A stretch of DNA of 64,000 nucleotides from Siderastrea siderea (GCA_964030785.1 OZ034969.1:73240762-73304761); one strand, 5' to 3'. Counted from the stretch's first letter, positions 23,911 to 36,498 are shown. Program-made: numbers and translations. Notes: generated from the letters alone by a model not told the origin.

Positions 23911-24873
23911 GCAAAAATACATTGTAGTTACTTTAATGTGGTGCTACATTTGGCAAAATTGTGTCACCAGCACAAGACCTTGTAAAAACATAACATGCAA
24001 GGCATATTGCAATCATTTTGCAATCTTGCAAGTTCTTTTCCAAACATAATGATTTATAAATAGTAGTGCAAAGCTAGAATGAGTAATTTACTGTTTATGG
24101 TGAACTTGTGCAATTTGCCAGTATATTTTCTTATTCCACTGAACATAAGAAATGTTACAGTTATGTTTCAGAAGCCCTCCCCTTTCTCTCACCAAGTGAT
24201 TTGGGATCTTGCATTCAAAATACTGTTCTTAATGTGTAGACTAACCATCTAAATGGCGACAATTTAATTTTGTATTATACACCTTGAATGGAAGGGTTGG
24301 GCACTGGCGTTAACTCCATGTAACAATGTTGTTGAAATTTTTTTGTTTCTAATTAACACAACTTCATTTTTGTTTTTTTCTGATTTGCCTGCTGTTTTTG
24401 AAATAAAACTACCTAGGGTTTCTTTCTTTCTCTTGTTTTTTTGCATGAAAGAAGGCCAAATTAGGCAAAACAAAAATGGTTCCATGTTTTGCTCTTGAAT
24501 CCAAGGCTGCTAGCAAAAAAGCAGCCAAATTTGAGCAAAACAAAGATGTTAAGGCAGTTATTTCCCTAGCCCTTTTATTAGTAACACAACAATGTTATAA
24601 TATGTTGCAAAAAGATTTGGGAAAGTTAATTAATTATAGTGAAACCCAAAACTTTTTCTTGATAGTAAAATATAATTAGTTTTGTATTTTGCTAAACAAA
24701 GTATGGTATGTGCATAAGTCCAGCAAATAGTTTCACATAGTAATGTAAAGTTTTTGATAGATTTCTTATTGACTGTTGCTATTATTTTCAGTGTAATGAT
24801 AGACTTTAAAATCCTTTTGAGAAAATAAAGACAAAGCTCAACTGAGGACTTGTGCGACTGGTAGTACCATAAA

Positions 24874-25053
24874 TTAACCCTTTAAGCCCAACACCAGTAT
24901 GCATATTCTCCTCCCTGTTCCCCATATATTTCCTATCGCACAAGTTGGGAGAATTTGCTGAAACATCAAGACGTTTCCTCTTTGTTGATCAAGTAGTAAA
25001 TATGTTGTAAGAAGAAAATAGATGCTTGTCACTATTGGGGCGTAAAGGGTTAA
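24874..25053. mobile_element. TTAA-flanked MITE (piggyBac-like), copy A
   Basis: TTAACCCTTTAAGCCC at the left is mirrored by GGGGCGTAAAGGGTTAA at the right, and TTAA stands at both ends. The interior starts TATGCATATTCTCCTCCCTG. The same plan and interior words recur at 25932, 46588 and, worn, at 61640. It is a 180-bp non-autonomous piggyBac-type MITE. Confidence 0.8.
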
Positions 25054-25931
25054 ATAACAAACGGAGATGATGTAAATTCTTAAAATTTCTTCAACTGGAG
25101 CCACAGTTTCAAAGGTTGACATTATTAATCTTGGTCGAACAACCCAGCCCAGCCCTGCATCCCATATCTGATGTCTGTTTTAGCAGAGGAGAGGACAAAA
25201 ATAAGAAGGTAATCAACTAGATATTCAAACAACATGTAAATTTCACGTCTTAAACGTATCCAGACATTTACTTCCCTTCCAAGAAAAGGTTTGTCATTTT
25301 GTTAACGAAATTGGCTGATATAGTTCACGGACATGAGTGCCGATGCACTTTCATGTTTAAACCCTTCATCTAAATGCTGAATTGCAAAGTACCGGTAAGC
25401 AACGTGAAAGCATGAACACTATTAGGTTTTTCACAGCTGAAATAAGCAAACAATAAGGGTACAAAGAGCTGGACACAAACCACATGCAGCATCTTCTAGT
25501 ATCTACCAGCATGTCCCTCCCTCTGATCATTAACATGAGTGCCAGTGTGCTAAGTTACCTGTAGCATCAAAATGCAATGTACAACTTCTTCTTGCTCATG
25601 ATCCCTGACCAAAATAAGGGGTCAGTACCCTGCCCCTGTGCCAAGGACCACCCATATTCGACTTCTATGGACAAGCAAATTGCCTTGGATAACTGAACTA
25701 CGAAATTTGTTGGAAATTTAGACTGATCACTTAACCTCACCTGACGAGGGGGGAGGGGGGGTTGCTCTAAACTTGCATGCCTCGAGTAGGTGGCAGGAGG
25801 AGGGTGATTAAGGTGAACCGCCTAGCACACAACACAACAGATCCCAAGGCACTTCCGTCAGGGGCTGGATTCATGAAGCCCTCCTAAGACAAGATGTGTG
25901 CCACGTATTGCTGGAAAACCGAAGCCCATTG

Positions 25932-26082
25932 TTAACCCTTTCTGCCCCGATATCAGTATGCAAATTCTCGTTACTCGTTCATCTTTGGCGATTATTTCCC
26001 AAAATCTCATGACCTGTGCGTTTCACAATGTGCCGATGTGAAGAGCAGATTTGATGCCGATCATCATTGGGGCTAACGTTAA
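25932..26082. mobile_element. TTAA-flanked MITE (piggyBac-like), copy B
   Basis: The left end TTAACCCTTTCTGCCCCGAT and interior TATGCAAATTCTCGTTACTC match copy A. The right end, TTGGGGCTAACGTTAA, is worn. It retains TTAA at both outer edges. Confidence 0.65.
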
Positions 26083-26338
26083 GAAACAACACTTAGGATT
26101 CACAACAGTCTCCGTGATAATTTTTGTCACTTCCACTATTTATGACAGCAAGTTCAAACAAGAAAAAAACCATTAAGTCAACAGTGCTTGAAATTTTGCT
26201 CTCATATTTTGTGCTGAAACTACCACGGAGGGATAGAATTTTGAGAGATTCTGTCCATTGCTCTGGACCACAATTACGAAACTAGTTCCTCAACTTTCAT
26301 TGAATAATAAGCCGTTGTGGTTACCGTTTAAAACAACC

Positions 26339-26490
26339 AGAGTGGCAAAACTTCAGAGAGTAAACGCACGTAACACTGAAAACTTATGTCAAAAGTTCAG
26401 TTCACTGTGCTTAAGAATGGCAAAACTTCGGGGAGGAAAGGCACGTAACACTGAAAACGTCTCGTGTCAAAAGTTCAGTTTACTTTGCTT
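26339..26490 (+). repeat. Two-copy tandem duplication of about 75 bp
   Basis: The unit GTGGCAAAACTTCAGAGAG...CGTAACACTGAAAAC...GTCAAAAGTTCAGT is present twice in direct orientation (from about 26341 and 26417). The 80-residue frame across it merely translates the duplication. Confidence 0.8.
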
Positions 26491-26784
26491 TAAAAACTAA
26501 AAACTCGCCCACGCTTCTCAAGTTTGTAGGGGAACACAATCATCGTAATGGACCAGTTTTTCAGGATAAGGACTTCCCCCAAAAAATCAACTATTTTACC
26601 ACCCACACTTTTGGTCACAGAGAAACAAGACGAGAACATTTTCATAAAGATGTTTCAAGACAAAGCCTTGCTATTTATTGCAATTTCATTACAGGGTAAA
26701 AATATATTTTCATACCTTCACAAAATTTACGTTACCAAACAAAACAAAAATTAACGAAAAGAAAACAAACCAACAAACAAATGA

Positions 26785-26972
26785 GAATGCAAAAGAAATA
26801 TTGCAATGCCTTAAAGCATAAGCAACGTTTCTTTAACTGCATTCATAGGCTTGTGGAGGCCTAAGGAGTGACCCTTAACCCTAAAGGACCAGAATGCAAA
26901 AGAAATATTGCATATGCTTTGAGACACTTGCAACGTTTCTTTGACTGCATTCATAGGCTAGGGAGGCCTAAG
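26785..26972 (+). repeat. Two-copy tandem duplication of about 104 bp
   Basis: GAATGCAAAAGAAATATTGC...AACGTTTCTTTAACTGCATTC...GGAGGCCTAAG occurs twice, beginning near 26785 and 26890, with few differences. It lies about 350-540 bases beyond the MAT2 stop and may be in its 3' untranslated region. No known function. Confidence 0.8.
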
Positions 26973-27323
26973 AATAAATAATAATTTAGCTTAATGTATT
27001 TTGTCACAAGGTATGGTGTCTGCTTGTTTTGAAAATAGCTTTTTCTTTTTTATGGCTTTCTAAATACAAGCTTGCAATTTTTTACAGCAGTACACATAAA
27101 CCCGCTTGTGAATACTAATAATCCACTTATGTATGTTAAAAAAAAAAAGTGTTCATGAATATATGTTTGAACTATAATTGAGAAAATTTGAGTCTGTATT
27201 TTTTTGTATGTTGTTATTTCACTGAATCAGCCTATCAATTCAACCATGCTTGTCTAGTCCATGTGGTCTGATTTCATCCAGTGTTTCCAGGGACAGGATT
27301 CAGTGTTTCAACGGAAAATTCAT

Positions 27324-30300
27324 TCAAAAGACGAGCTTCTTGGGAAGTTCCCATGAAAATCCAGGCTTGAAATGACCATACACACACGAATCTTGGTAGA
27401 TAGGCTTTTTCAAGTCGAGTGCCCTGAAAATGTAATAAAGAATTTAGTAAGAAAAATGGAATATTCAGTTCCTCAGCCCCACATTGATCAACTTGTATTT
27501 CTTTTACTCATTTGCTGCCAGGCATAATTGAAAGAATTTTTTACTTTAATGGAATAAGAGATACCTAGACAAACACCTCCCACAGTTGGTGTTTTCACAA
27601 AATTGATGCTTTTCTCATGTAAACAAGCCAGTAAAGGGGCTATGTCATGGGTTTTTTATGTTACGGGGACAATATTTTCTCAACTCAAGACTAGGAGCAT
27701 TTTCATATACACAAAATGGACTTGGAAGTCCAAGAAGAAGACATGAAATGAATTCTTGAAAGGAGAACAAAACTTGATCAGTTTATAGTGGTTTTTGCTA
27801 GACCTGAGGAAAGACTTGAAAAGCAGCCTGATTTTTTTCAAGTTGCAATTGAACTGTTTCCATCCTGACCAGCCGTGGCCAAAGGTACTTGTTTGCAGTT
27901 TCAGTGCACTAGTAGAGTAGTTTTAAACAAAACTGGACCATTATTTCGGGTTCCATCCATACAAACATGTTTTTTGACTTCCATAATTAATACTACAAAT
28001 TGGTGCCCTATATTTCGACTTAAACGAAACAAACATTTGAAATGCCACAAGTTAATGCCAATTTCTTAACTTCGTAATTCAAAAACGGTCTTGAATGTAA
28101 ACACTTCTATGTCTGTTACACAAGAAGCTAGTAATGCCTAAAAAACACTTACTTCACAATCATGCCAGGGCGAAGGTCGAAGTTGTCCCTGACAATCTTC
28201 AAAAGCTCATCTTCACTCTTTTTGCTGGTTCCATAAGAGAATACTGTGATAGAGAGAGGCTCAGCAATGCCAATGGCGTACGAGACTTGGACAAGGGCAC
28301 GGCGGCACAGTTTAGCTGCTACTAGAGACTTGGCAATCCATCTGGCAGCATATGCACCTGAGCGGTCGACCTACAAACAACAGGGAACTTCTGATTTAGA
28401 AAATTGTAATGCCTAGTTAAAACAACAAATGCAATGCCGTAAATCAGGCAATTTGAGTCATTAACACCTACTATATATTTTGAGCAGGTCATGGCTATTT
28501 GTTTTCTGTTGAAAACCCGAATCACATTGTGACAACTTAAACCAAGAAAAGTGCTTCCTTTCCTCGACTGCTCAAGAGACTTGGACCAAGTTATAAGGAA
28601 AACAAAACAACCAATTTTGCAATGCTGAAAATATTTAATAAAACAAGTTGAAAGTCACGAATTTTAAGTTATCCTTAAAATTCAGCAGGAAGTTGATATC
28701 TCATGACGAAAAACAAACCTTTGAGAAATCTTTTCCAGAGAAAGCACCACCGCCATGGGCTCCCCATCCTCCGTAAGTGTCAACAATGATCTTCCTTCCA
28801 GTGAGACCAGCGTCACCCTGGGGGCCGCCAATTACAAATGCACCAGAGGGTTGGAGATGGTAGATCGTGTCATCATCGAGATATTTGGCAGGGACCACTT
28901 CCTGCAAAAATTACACGAAGAAATACATTGAAAAATTACCATTACAATGGAAAACTTGAGTAATAGGCTTTACAGTGATACAGCAGCTATATTGATTTTA
29001 CCCCCCTGGGCCTCCCGTAATACCAAATTTATTCCGTTACTGTTATAATGGCAGATTATCACAACAAAAGAATGAGTATTGCAAGATGCCCAGAGGGCAA
29101 AATCAATGTGGCTGCTCCAACGGCTGTCATAATGCTAAAAAAATAAGAGTTTAGAAAATATTTGCAAATGGACCTTTCCATCCAGCCCACCTTTTTTAAC
29201 GAGGCAACAACTTGTTTTTGGTACCAAATTTTTTCCTTTTAGAGCAATCAATCACAGGGCACACTTCTGCCAGGCATTTTAGTCGTTGCTCACAAGGTGT
29301 TTCATTGAAGTAATTACTGAAGTTGTTTGGTATGTGCTTTAAGATAGGACCAAATTGTTGCATGCCAGCTAACAAATTTACATACGTTTGGCTTGCTAAT
29401 ACGTTTATCAGAAAGCACATGAACAAAGTTGGCTTAAAAACACGAAACTCTAAAAAATCGAGATTGTTAAAATCACTTTGAGGTTTTTCACAATCTTCTG
29501 TGACTAAATTTTAGTGAGTTGATCATTAAATTTAGTGTTCCCTAGTTAATGTTGAAAACCTTATCCACCAAATTTTGTCAACTTCTTCCTTGACACTGCT
29601 AAGAGATAAAGCCAACAACTAGACATACCTTGATGATTTTCTCATAAAGCTGTTTCCTCATCTCATCCAGCGTTATATCAGGCTCGTGTTGTACAGAGAT
29701 AACAATAGTGTGCACTCTGAGAGGGATAGCAGCTCCACCCTCAAACTTGTACTCAACAGTGACTTGGGTCTTGGAGTCAGGACGCACCCAGGCCATTGTT
29801 CCATTGCGCCTGTTCTCAGCGAGCTTGCTGTTGAGATTGTGTGCCAGCACAACAGTCAGGGGCATAAGCTCTTCAGTCTCATCAGTGGCGTAGCCAAACA
29901 TAAGGCCTTGGTCACCAGCGCCAATGTCTTCCTCATTTCTTCCAGTGTGAACTCCTGCGGCAATCTCGGGACTTTGCTGTTCAAGGGCAACCAAGACATT
30001 ACAGGTCTTGTAGTCAAAGCCTAGGATCAAAACATTAATGACCAGTCAACATTTTGCAAGGAGTTGGCAGCTTAGACTTTCCTTTCTTTAAAAGCAAAAT
30101 AGAAAGTGACAGGTTTTATAAAAGATAAGTGACAAAAAATTTGAGAACGGTCCCACAGCAAAGCTTGCACAGGAATGGCAATGCATAGGGATTTGTGGAA
30201 TAAAAGATTAATATTAGAATACATCATTATTTATTCATTCTTGATACAACCGAGAGGAAGGCTTCTACAACACCAATGAAAAAACATTAAGCTTAGAAAT

Positions 30301-32071
30301 GTGTATGTTCCTTTTACCTTTGTTGGAGTCATCATAGCCGATCTTCTTGATGGTGTCACGGATCACTGTTTGGTAGTCAACAACGGCTTTAGATGTGATT
30401 TCACCACAAACAAGAATCATGCCTGTCTTGGAAACGGTTTCTGTTACAAACAAATATGCACTTGAGTTAGAAACCTGCAACAACACTTGCCCGACTGGAT
30501 TAACCTTGATTTTTCTTTCACAAAACAAGCCATGTAGAACCACACATGAATAAAAAGATCCAACCTTAACCCTTCACCCTTATATTTGTGTTTAAGGTGA
30601 AAGTTTGTGATAAGTTAGAGCCCATTACAGATCAAAACTAAGAGAAACCTAAACAAAACTTCGTGAACAATTTATGAAGACATTTTGTGATGCAAATGAA
30701 ATAAGATAAATATACTATCACAAGGCCAAGAACAAAAACATTCCGCCTTTATACTAGTTTGACTAGAAAACCTTGATCTATTGATCAAAACAGGTCTTCA
30801 AATCTAGAAAAGCAAGAGGACTTATAATTATCCCTTCGTCATTAATCAAGAAACTTGGGACGTTTGAAAGAAAATTATGCATAATTGAAAAATATTACTC
30901 TGCAATAACTTAATACGATTGCATCATGGCTTTCAGGGATGTAAAATTCGGGGAGCAGACGGTATTCCGGTGATGAGATCAAAAACGAACCAAAACGTGA
31001 TGTGCGTAACGTAGTCAATGTTTACAACGGAGGTGTAACCGGTTTGGCGGGATTTTAAACGCAGCGCCAACACATCCAACCCGGTGCGAAATGTACGTGA
31101 TGTTATGGAAAGTGTACTTTTTCACAACAGAAAACTAAAAAATCGAAAACTTTGTCACTTTTTATTCACAACGGTATAAATATAAAGAACGTTATCCGAG
31201 AGAAAAGTGTGTCATGTGATTTGACATGAATATTGAAGACAACATTACGCAATTTTACTCCATCCCGGGAAATTACTCTCATGGGCATTTCAGGCGTTGC
31301 CACGCATCGTAGAACCGAATTATCGACTATTAAGATATTGAGAGAAAAAAATGAAAAATTTATCCGATTAACAGCACTTCTAATGGCAAAAGCACCACAA
31401 AAATGAATTTACAGCTTACCCCGCTCAAAATATCATCGAGCAAAATCGACATAAAACATGTGTTCGGCCGCTACGCGCGGCAAAAATTTATGAACAATAT
31501 TAAATGCCAAAGTTTCTCACTCCAATCCAGTTCCGCGAAAAATATACTCGGCTGGAAAGCATATTCACTATTTCTAAAGTAAATTTGGTGAAAGATAAAA
31601 ATTGAATCCAATAGACCGACGCCCAAATGATAGTTTCTTTTGCACGTTCATAACGCAGTGACGAAATGAGTTGTTTCATCAAAACACTAACGCCTTTGGA
31701 GCCGCAAGTTTGAGGAAAAATTAATGAAAATACTACTTGCACTTACCGCACGCCACTTTAGCATTGGGATCCTGTTTAAGATGGGCGTCCAGAATGGCGT
31801 CAGAGACCTGATCGCAAATTTTGTCTACGAAATTTAAAAAACACCGCTTGTTAGCAAGGAATCTGGAGGTGAAAACTCTGCGACAACGCGCGACAGTACA
31901 ACTAGAAACTCGAAGTAGATCATACAATTTACCTGGATGTCCCTCACCAACGGACTCAGAAGTGAAGAGGAAAGTATTGTTCTGTGTATCTGGGTTGTTC
32001 ATTTTGAATCTTTTGGCTGAAGGACCGTTCAGTTCCTCGCTATAGTCGGCGTCGTAAAAAGTAGGACTCAT
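27324..32071 (-). CDS. MAT2A: S-adenosylmethionine synthetase (methionine adenosyltransferase), 7 exons
   Basis: Makes S-adenosylmethionine, the main cellular methyl donor, from methionine and ATP in the cytosol. Minus-strand coding exons, 5' to 3', are 32071-31933, 31824-31747, 30440-30318, 30020-29629, 28901-28719, 28370-28153 and 27423-27324; all join in frame with GT-AG introns, giving 410 aa (vertebrate MAT2A is 395). The N-terminal about 30 residues ([16 protein letters not shown]...) are lineage-specific. Family motifs follow: [58 protein letters not shown], signature 1 [15 protein letters not shown], signature 2 [16 protein letters not shown], and [14 protein letters not shown]. The catalytic His of GHPDK and the methionine/ATP-binding residues are present. 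The C-terminus ends [10 protein letters not shown]. The single animal-type gene predates the vertebrate MAT1A/MAT2A split, so the symbol is nominal. Confidence 0.97.
27632..27890 (+). repeat. Dispersed repeat, copy 2 (first copy at 23650-23910)
   Basis: Collinear with 23650-23910, as described there. It lies in the last MAT2 intron, antisense to the gene. No coding capacity. Confidence 0.6.
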
Positions 32072-32330
32072 GTCGCTTCTGCCTCCTTTCTTGTAGCAAT
32101 GCGCTTAGTGGCCACCCTGCTCGGCCAACGCTGGAACTAGCTATTTCATTGGTCGAGTCCGCCCCCTCAGAAGACCTTTCTCCTGTTGGTCGATTTGGCA
32201 CGTGCATTCGGGGTGCCAGTAAAATTTTCCTCAACAATGCCACTTGAATTTCGAAAGAAACAGCATGACAGCAAGGGTGCAAACTTCCTCCAAAAAACTC
32301 TTTCTGCACACTCAAGAATAATTATTTTCT
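32072..32330 (-). promoter_or_regulatory. Promoter region of the MAT2 gene
   Basis: Upstream of the MAT2 start, read on the minus strand, there is a CCAAT box (the inverse ATTGG at about 32149) next to a GC-box-like GAGGGGGCGGAC (32160-32172) and more CCAA words near 32185. No TATA box is clear. The arrangement is typical of housekeeping promoters. The 91-residue frame over it is not supported. Confidence 0.5.
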
Positions 32331-33295
32331 TCCCTTAACGTTTCTTCACTTAACTTTTGCAAAAACAAAAAGGGTAGCTCCCCGGGGGTAGCTCATGAAA
32401 ATTGCGTGACCTATTGCGAAAATTTGCATTGCGAAATCGTATTTGACCAAGTGATTGTGTGACATTCCTAGTGATTTCACTGCCGCCGGTAAAATTACGT
32501 GAGGTCAATCTACAAATTGCATGTCTTCTAATCTGCAGGGAATTTTAATAGCACCTTTGTTCTCGTTCCGTATTTGGTGAAAGAATAATGTGCTGCGCAG
32601 TATATCACTCATCTCAATGCTCGAAGAAACTGTACTGTGCCTTTCAACCTCGCTAAACCCCGCTAACCTGGAAACTATGCTGGAAAGTGGCGAGATTTGA
32701 AGAACAAGCGATCGAGGCCGGTCATGCAGGAAGCGAACCCGGCATACATTACTTGCAAAAATTTCGGACGAATTTATTGATTCGGACAAAAATAGTGTCC
32801 GAAATTTTTAAGCGTCCGAAATTTTTACAGTTCACTACAAAACTTAAAGTACTCCCTTGGGTAACCTGCGATCAGGCCGAATTTTAGCATCGCTCTCATA
32901 TTCTCTTGCGTTGGTCGCTAGCTGAAATAGGGCCTGATACAATCTCTCACAGGAGTTCGTGTCGGCGGCCAAATTTTGGCCGCGGGTATCTCGCAATCTG
33001 ATTGGCCCTTTAACAATAGAGCTGTCAATGGAAGTAAATTGTCCACGAGACTCGCTCACAATTTCGATCAGACCGCCATAGCCAAGCAACAACCAAGGAA
33101 CAAGTCCGCCGACGTAAAATGTGTTGCTCTAATAAATTCTTGTTGTTCTAGGAGAATTGTCACCATTTCTTTCTCTCCTGAGAATGGCGTTCGGTTTGAC
33201 GCAAGCTGTCCTTCACCTGGAGCAGGGAAGTACAGCAACAGATATTTCACGGAACACGATTGAGTGGCAAAAAGAGCTGTTCATAAAACCGTCCA

Positions 33296-34528
33296 CGTAG
33301 TTACTAAAAGAAGGAATGACCTACAATGAGCTACAATGATCTACAATGAGCTACAATGAGCTACAACGATCAACCACAATGACCTACAATGGGCTACAAT
33401 GAGCCACAATGAGCTTCAACGACCTACATCAGTATGATCCTTACGTTTTTATACGAAGAAAGGTCGGTCCCGCGAGAGGAGAATAATTAGCGACCACCCA
33501 ATCACTTCTGAATATCACCGGAAGTAAAAAAAAAAGGCTGTTCTTTTAAGAACTAACTTGAGCATTCATTATTTTACGTTATGTTTTGACTGGAAGTGGT
33601 CTCGATGGTTTGTCGATGACCTGTCATGGGCGTAACTTACAAGGGGTAAGGTGCCTTCGTCAATTATAAAGTAATCTCAAGCGAGATGCACTACATAAAT
33701 AACTTTATCTTATTAAAAATATTCCCTTTCAAAGATTTTACTTAAACTTTTTTTTATCACAAATGTTTATACAAGGATTTCGGTAATCTTCGGGAATCAA
33801 CGCTAGCATCGGCAATCTGCCAAGGCCCCACGATTCCTTCTTCATATCTTAGAAGGATTTTTTATTCTTTATTTTATTAGCTTTGAAATGATGTATAGTT
33901 ATTCAAGGCTTGTAAAATGCTGGGCATTATTTACACACTTAATGTCATGAAGAGTACTGCATTTATATGTGGCTAGATGGATTGTCACGCAATGCTTCTC
34001 ACCTGCCACGAAAGCTGGAATCATAGAAAATCTGCAAAAATCGTAGAACATGCTGGGTAATTCTTGGACACCTTTAATAGGATAATGTTTGGTATTCTCG
34101 GTAAGTGCTTCTTACAATACGAGCACCTTACCCCTTTGTAAGTTATGCCCGTGAGCGGTCATCAACAAACTATCGAAGCCACTTCCAGTTAAAAGATGAC
34201 GTAAAATATGGAATGCTAAAGTTTTTAAAAGAACGGCCTTTATTTACTTCCGATGATTTTCGCTAATTATTCCCCTCTCGCGGGACCAACCTTTCTACGG
34301 CATAAAAAGGTAAGGATGCTGATGTTATTAACCCCTTCTTGCTAATTTTAGCTCATTGTAGCTTTTTGTAGGTCATTGTATCTCATTGTGGGTCGTTGAA
34401 GGTCATTGAAGGGCATTGTAAGTCATTGGAGCTCGATGTAGGCCATTGTGGTTGCTCGCTGTGGCCATTGTAGATCATTGTAGCTCATTGTAGCTCATTG
34501 TAGGTCATTCCTTCTTTTAGTAACTACG
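33296..34528. mobile_element. 1.23-kb foldback element with minisatellite arms (CTACAATGAGC)n
   Basis: The ends are CGTAGTTACTAAAAGAAGG and its inverse at 34510-34528. The outer part of each arm is an 11-bp array of CTACAATGAGC variants, about 10 units at 33318-33430 and about 15 inverted units at 34345-34508. Inside the arrays the arms continue as single-copy inverted sequence: CTTACGTTTTTATACG / CTTACCTTTTTATGCC, then GGTCCCGCGAGAGG, GAATAATTAGCGA and GACTGGAAGTGG, to about 33670 and 34110. The arrays differ in length while the rest matches, so they have expanded or contracted. No transposase and no clear target duplication. Confidence 0.85.
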
Positions 34529-34579
34529 AAATTCGTCCGTCATGACTACGATCGACTGAACCATTTTCTTGTGGAGGAA

Positions 34580-34813
34580 AAGACCCTATGTTGATAACGG
34601 CTGACATCCTTGAAGTAATCGAAATTTGGAAACTTCTCTTCCGAGTGCGCCTTGTTGACGATGTCCGTTGTTGCGTGCGAACTTTCGAAGAATCGATTTC
34701 GTTAATCGAAAAAAAATGATTATCTTTCAATCTATCTACAAAGACACGTAAAGAAAGGAACGCGCACGTGAAGAATGCAATCTTCAATCACGCGTGAAGC
34801 GCGTTGACTGTGG
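34580..34813 (-). repeat. Truncated inverse copy of the 12294-14691 element end
   Basis: Read on the minus strand, this matches 12294-12540: ACAGTCAACGCGCTTCACGC, then TTCTTCACGTGCGC, GATAGATTGAAAGAT, GATTCTTC and GCACTCGGAAGA, ending with AATTACTTCAGGGATGTC or the close variant here. Only one end is present. It begins about 50 bases beyond the foldback element at 33296-34528. Confidence 0.75.
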
Positions 34814-34854
34814 GTAACGGCAAACTGATGTTTGGTGAGAACCGCAATCAAATC

Positions 34855-36012
34855 GGGCGTCAACAAAACCCGGAACATGGAACATTCCGGAACATCCCGG
34901 AACAGGGCAAATTATCACAAAATAAATGAAAAAAAAAAAAGAAAGAAAGGAAGAGAAAGCGATTAAAGAAACAACCAATAAACAAACGAACAAACAAACA
35001 AACAAAAATTAAAATAAGGTCTAACAGTAGTACTTTCCCGCCAATTTTGTCGTGTGATTTTCTACCGTGTTGGTTTCTTGGCCTCCTTCTGAATTAAAAA
35101 AAAATGGATTAAGCCGCATAGTAACCAGTAAGAGTTACCAGATCTGTGACAAAGAACTGGATTTGCAGAAAAACTGAACAAAAGTAAAACCGCATCAAAT
35201 TAACTCACCATTACGGCGGAGAAAAGACAAAGACAAGAAGAATAAATTTATAAAAATAATAACTAAATTAAAAAAAACTGATATAATTTGTGCGTCGGAT
35301 ATTTCAGTTAGAAACACAAACCTTCACCGAAAGCGTTGCCTCTTTACAGTTGCAGCTTAAGAAAGGAGGGAAATTTGTTGCCTTAGAAGGTGCGATCTCC
35401 AAGTGTAGAACAGCTGACTTTTTCTTTTGGTTAGTATAATTTAGCTGCATTCATCTCTGCACACTTTTACTTTGGAAATCAACTTAAACACAAAACGTGT
35501 CTAAACAACCGAATAAACATGAGACCAGGAAACTCAAAAGGGTGCCAGGAAAGTGGAACTGCGTGACTGCATGCGTGGTCTCCTACCCAGCCGCTCTTAG
35601 GGTCGTCACACAACGCCAAAGGAAACTACTGCGTGCGTGACTGAGAAAATGCTTTAATTTTCTCATATGAAGTAAACCGTCTCTCGATTCCCAAAATAAA
35701 GCCTCAATGTTATCCGAGATATTTTTGAATTCGAGAAATGAGGCGCATTTAGCCAGAGTTAGTATATTCGTTCATTTAGTCACAGATCATATATTTATTT
35801 ATCCATTTATTCTACATCGTTTAATTTATTTTATTTTATTCCATTCTATTTTATTCATTATCTTTTATCGACGATCAGCATTTTTTTATTACTTTTTCCA
35901 TTTATTTTGTGATAATTTGCCCTGTTCCGGGACGTTCCGGAATGTTTCGGAATGTTCCGGGATGTTCCGGGATGTTCCAGAATGTTCCATGTTCCTGATT
36001 TTGTTGACGCCC
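34855..36012. mobile_element. 1.16-kb foldback element with GGAACATTCCG minisatellite arms
   Basis: GGGCGTCAACAAAA (34855 on) is inverted at the right end (to 36012). Each arm then has an array of GGAACAT-CCG units, about 4 at the left (34871-34905) and about 7 at the right (35922-35992). Then both arms share AGGGCAAATTATCACAAAAT and AAATG. The interior is AT-rich and non-coding. It is a foldback or MITE-type element whose arrays differ in copy number between arms. Confidence 0.8.
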
Positions 36013-36362
36013 AATCAAATCGCAGTACAATTTTCAGTTTATTCATTCATTGTTTAATACTTATGTCGTTTTATTGATCTCTGACATTGACATCAAAGGA
36101 TCTGACTAGTTTTATATTAAATGTTCTTCGTTTTAAAATTCGCTGCTGTTTAGAGATATTATTCGCTTCAAAAAATCTCAAATATTTATCACTGCTGGAA
36201 CTAAATTAAATTACAAAATACTCCTTTGTTTATAAACGGTTTTATTTATATCTTCATTCTAAAGAATAAAACTGAAGGTATTTCTCTTAATTTCCCAAAG
36301 TTTTTTTACGCGGAAAATCGGTGACAAATGCGAAGAGAATATTTCCGGATACCACCTGAAAT

Positions 36363-36498
36363 GTACCCTGGGTGACAGAGGCTTTTCTTGCGCGGTTTCC
36401 GGTTGCGTCTTATGTTCTCTATTATGACCCGGGGCTCGGCCTCCGGCCGATTTCGCTTGACGCTAGCGAGAAAAAACCTCTGGTACCCAGGGTACCTG
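36363..36498. mobile_element. About 136-bp palindromic MITE (GTACCCTGGGT ends)
   Basis: GTACCCTGGGTGACAGAGGC with TTTTCT is inverted at the right end as AGAAAAAACCTCTGGTACCC with AGGGTAC. The middle has a GGCCTCCGGCC palindrome and CGCTAGCG. It is GC-richer than its surroundings. No coding capacity. Confidence 0.7.

Larger units (their letters stand above)
22435..27323. other. Intergenic region between MOB1 and MAT2 (tail to tail)
   Basis: MOB1 and MAT2 converge on this 4.9 kb. The MOB1 3' end is somewhere in the first part; several AATAAA signals exist and the true one is not certain. I see repeats (23650-23910, 24874-25053, 25932-26082), two local tandem duplications (26339-26490 and 26785-26970) and no gene. 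The reading frames of 60-82 residues here lack domains and start context. Confidence 0.7.

Noticed and set aside
24264..24679. Lys-rich frames on both strands in the MOB1-MAT2 spacer
   Set aside because: Low-complexity A-rich sequence, no domain, no splice partners.
31733..31930. Extension of the MAT2 first exon frame past 31933
   Set aside because: The frame runs into intron sequence; the donor at 31932/31931 and acceptor at 31825 restore the GHPDKICDQ motif.
32040..32315. 91-residue minus-strand frame upstream of MAT2
   Set aside because: It covers the CCAAT and GC-box region, has no recognisable domain and overlaps the MAT2 start out of frame.
33068..33263. Antisense pair of 60- and 95-residue frames
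   Set aside because: They lie in repeat-like sequence inside the possible 4.9-kb inverted repeat, with no homology I recognise.
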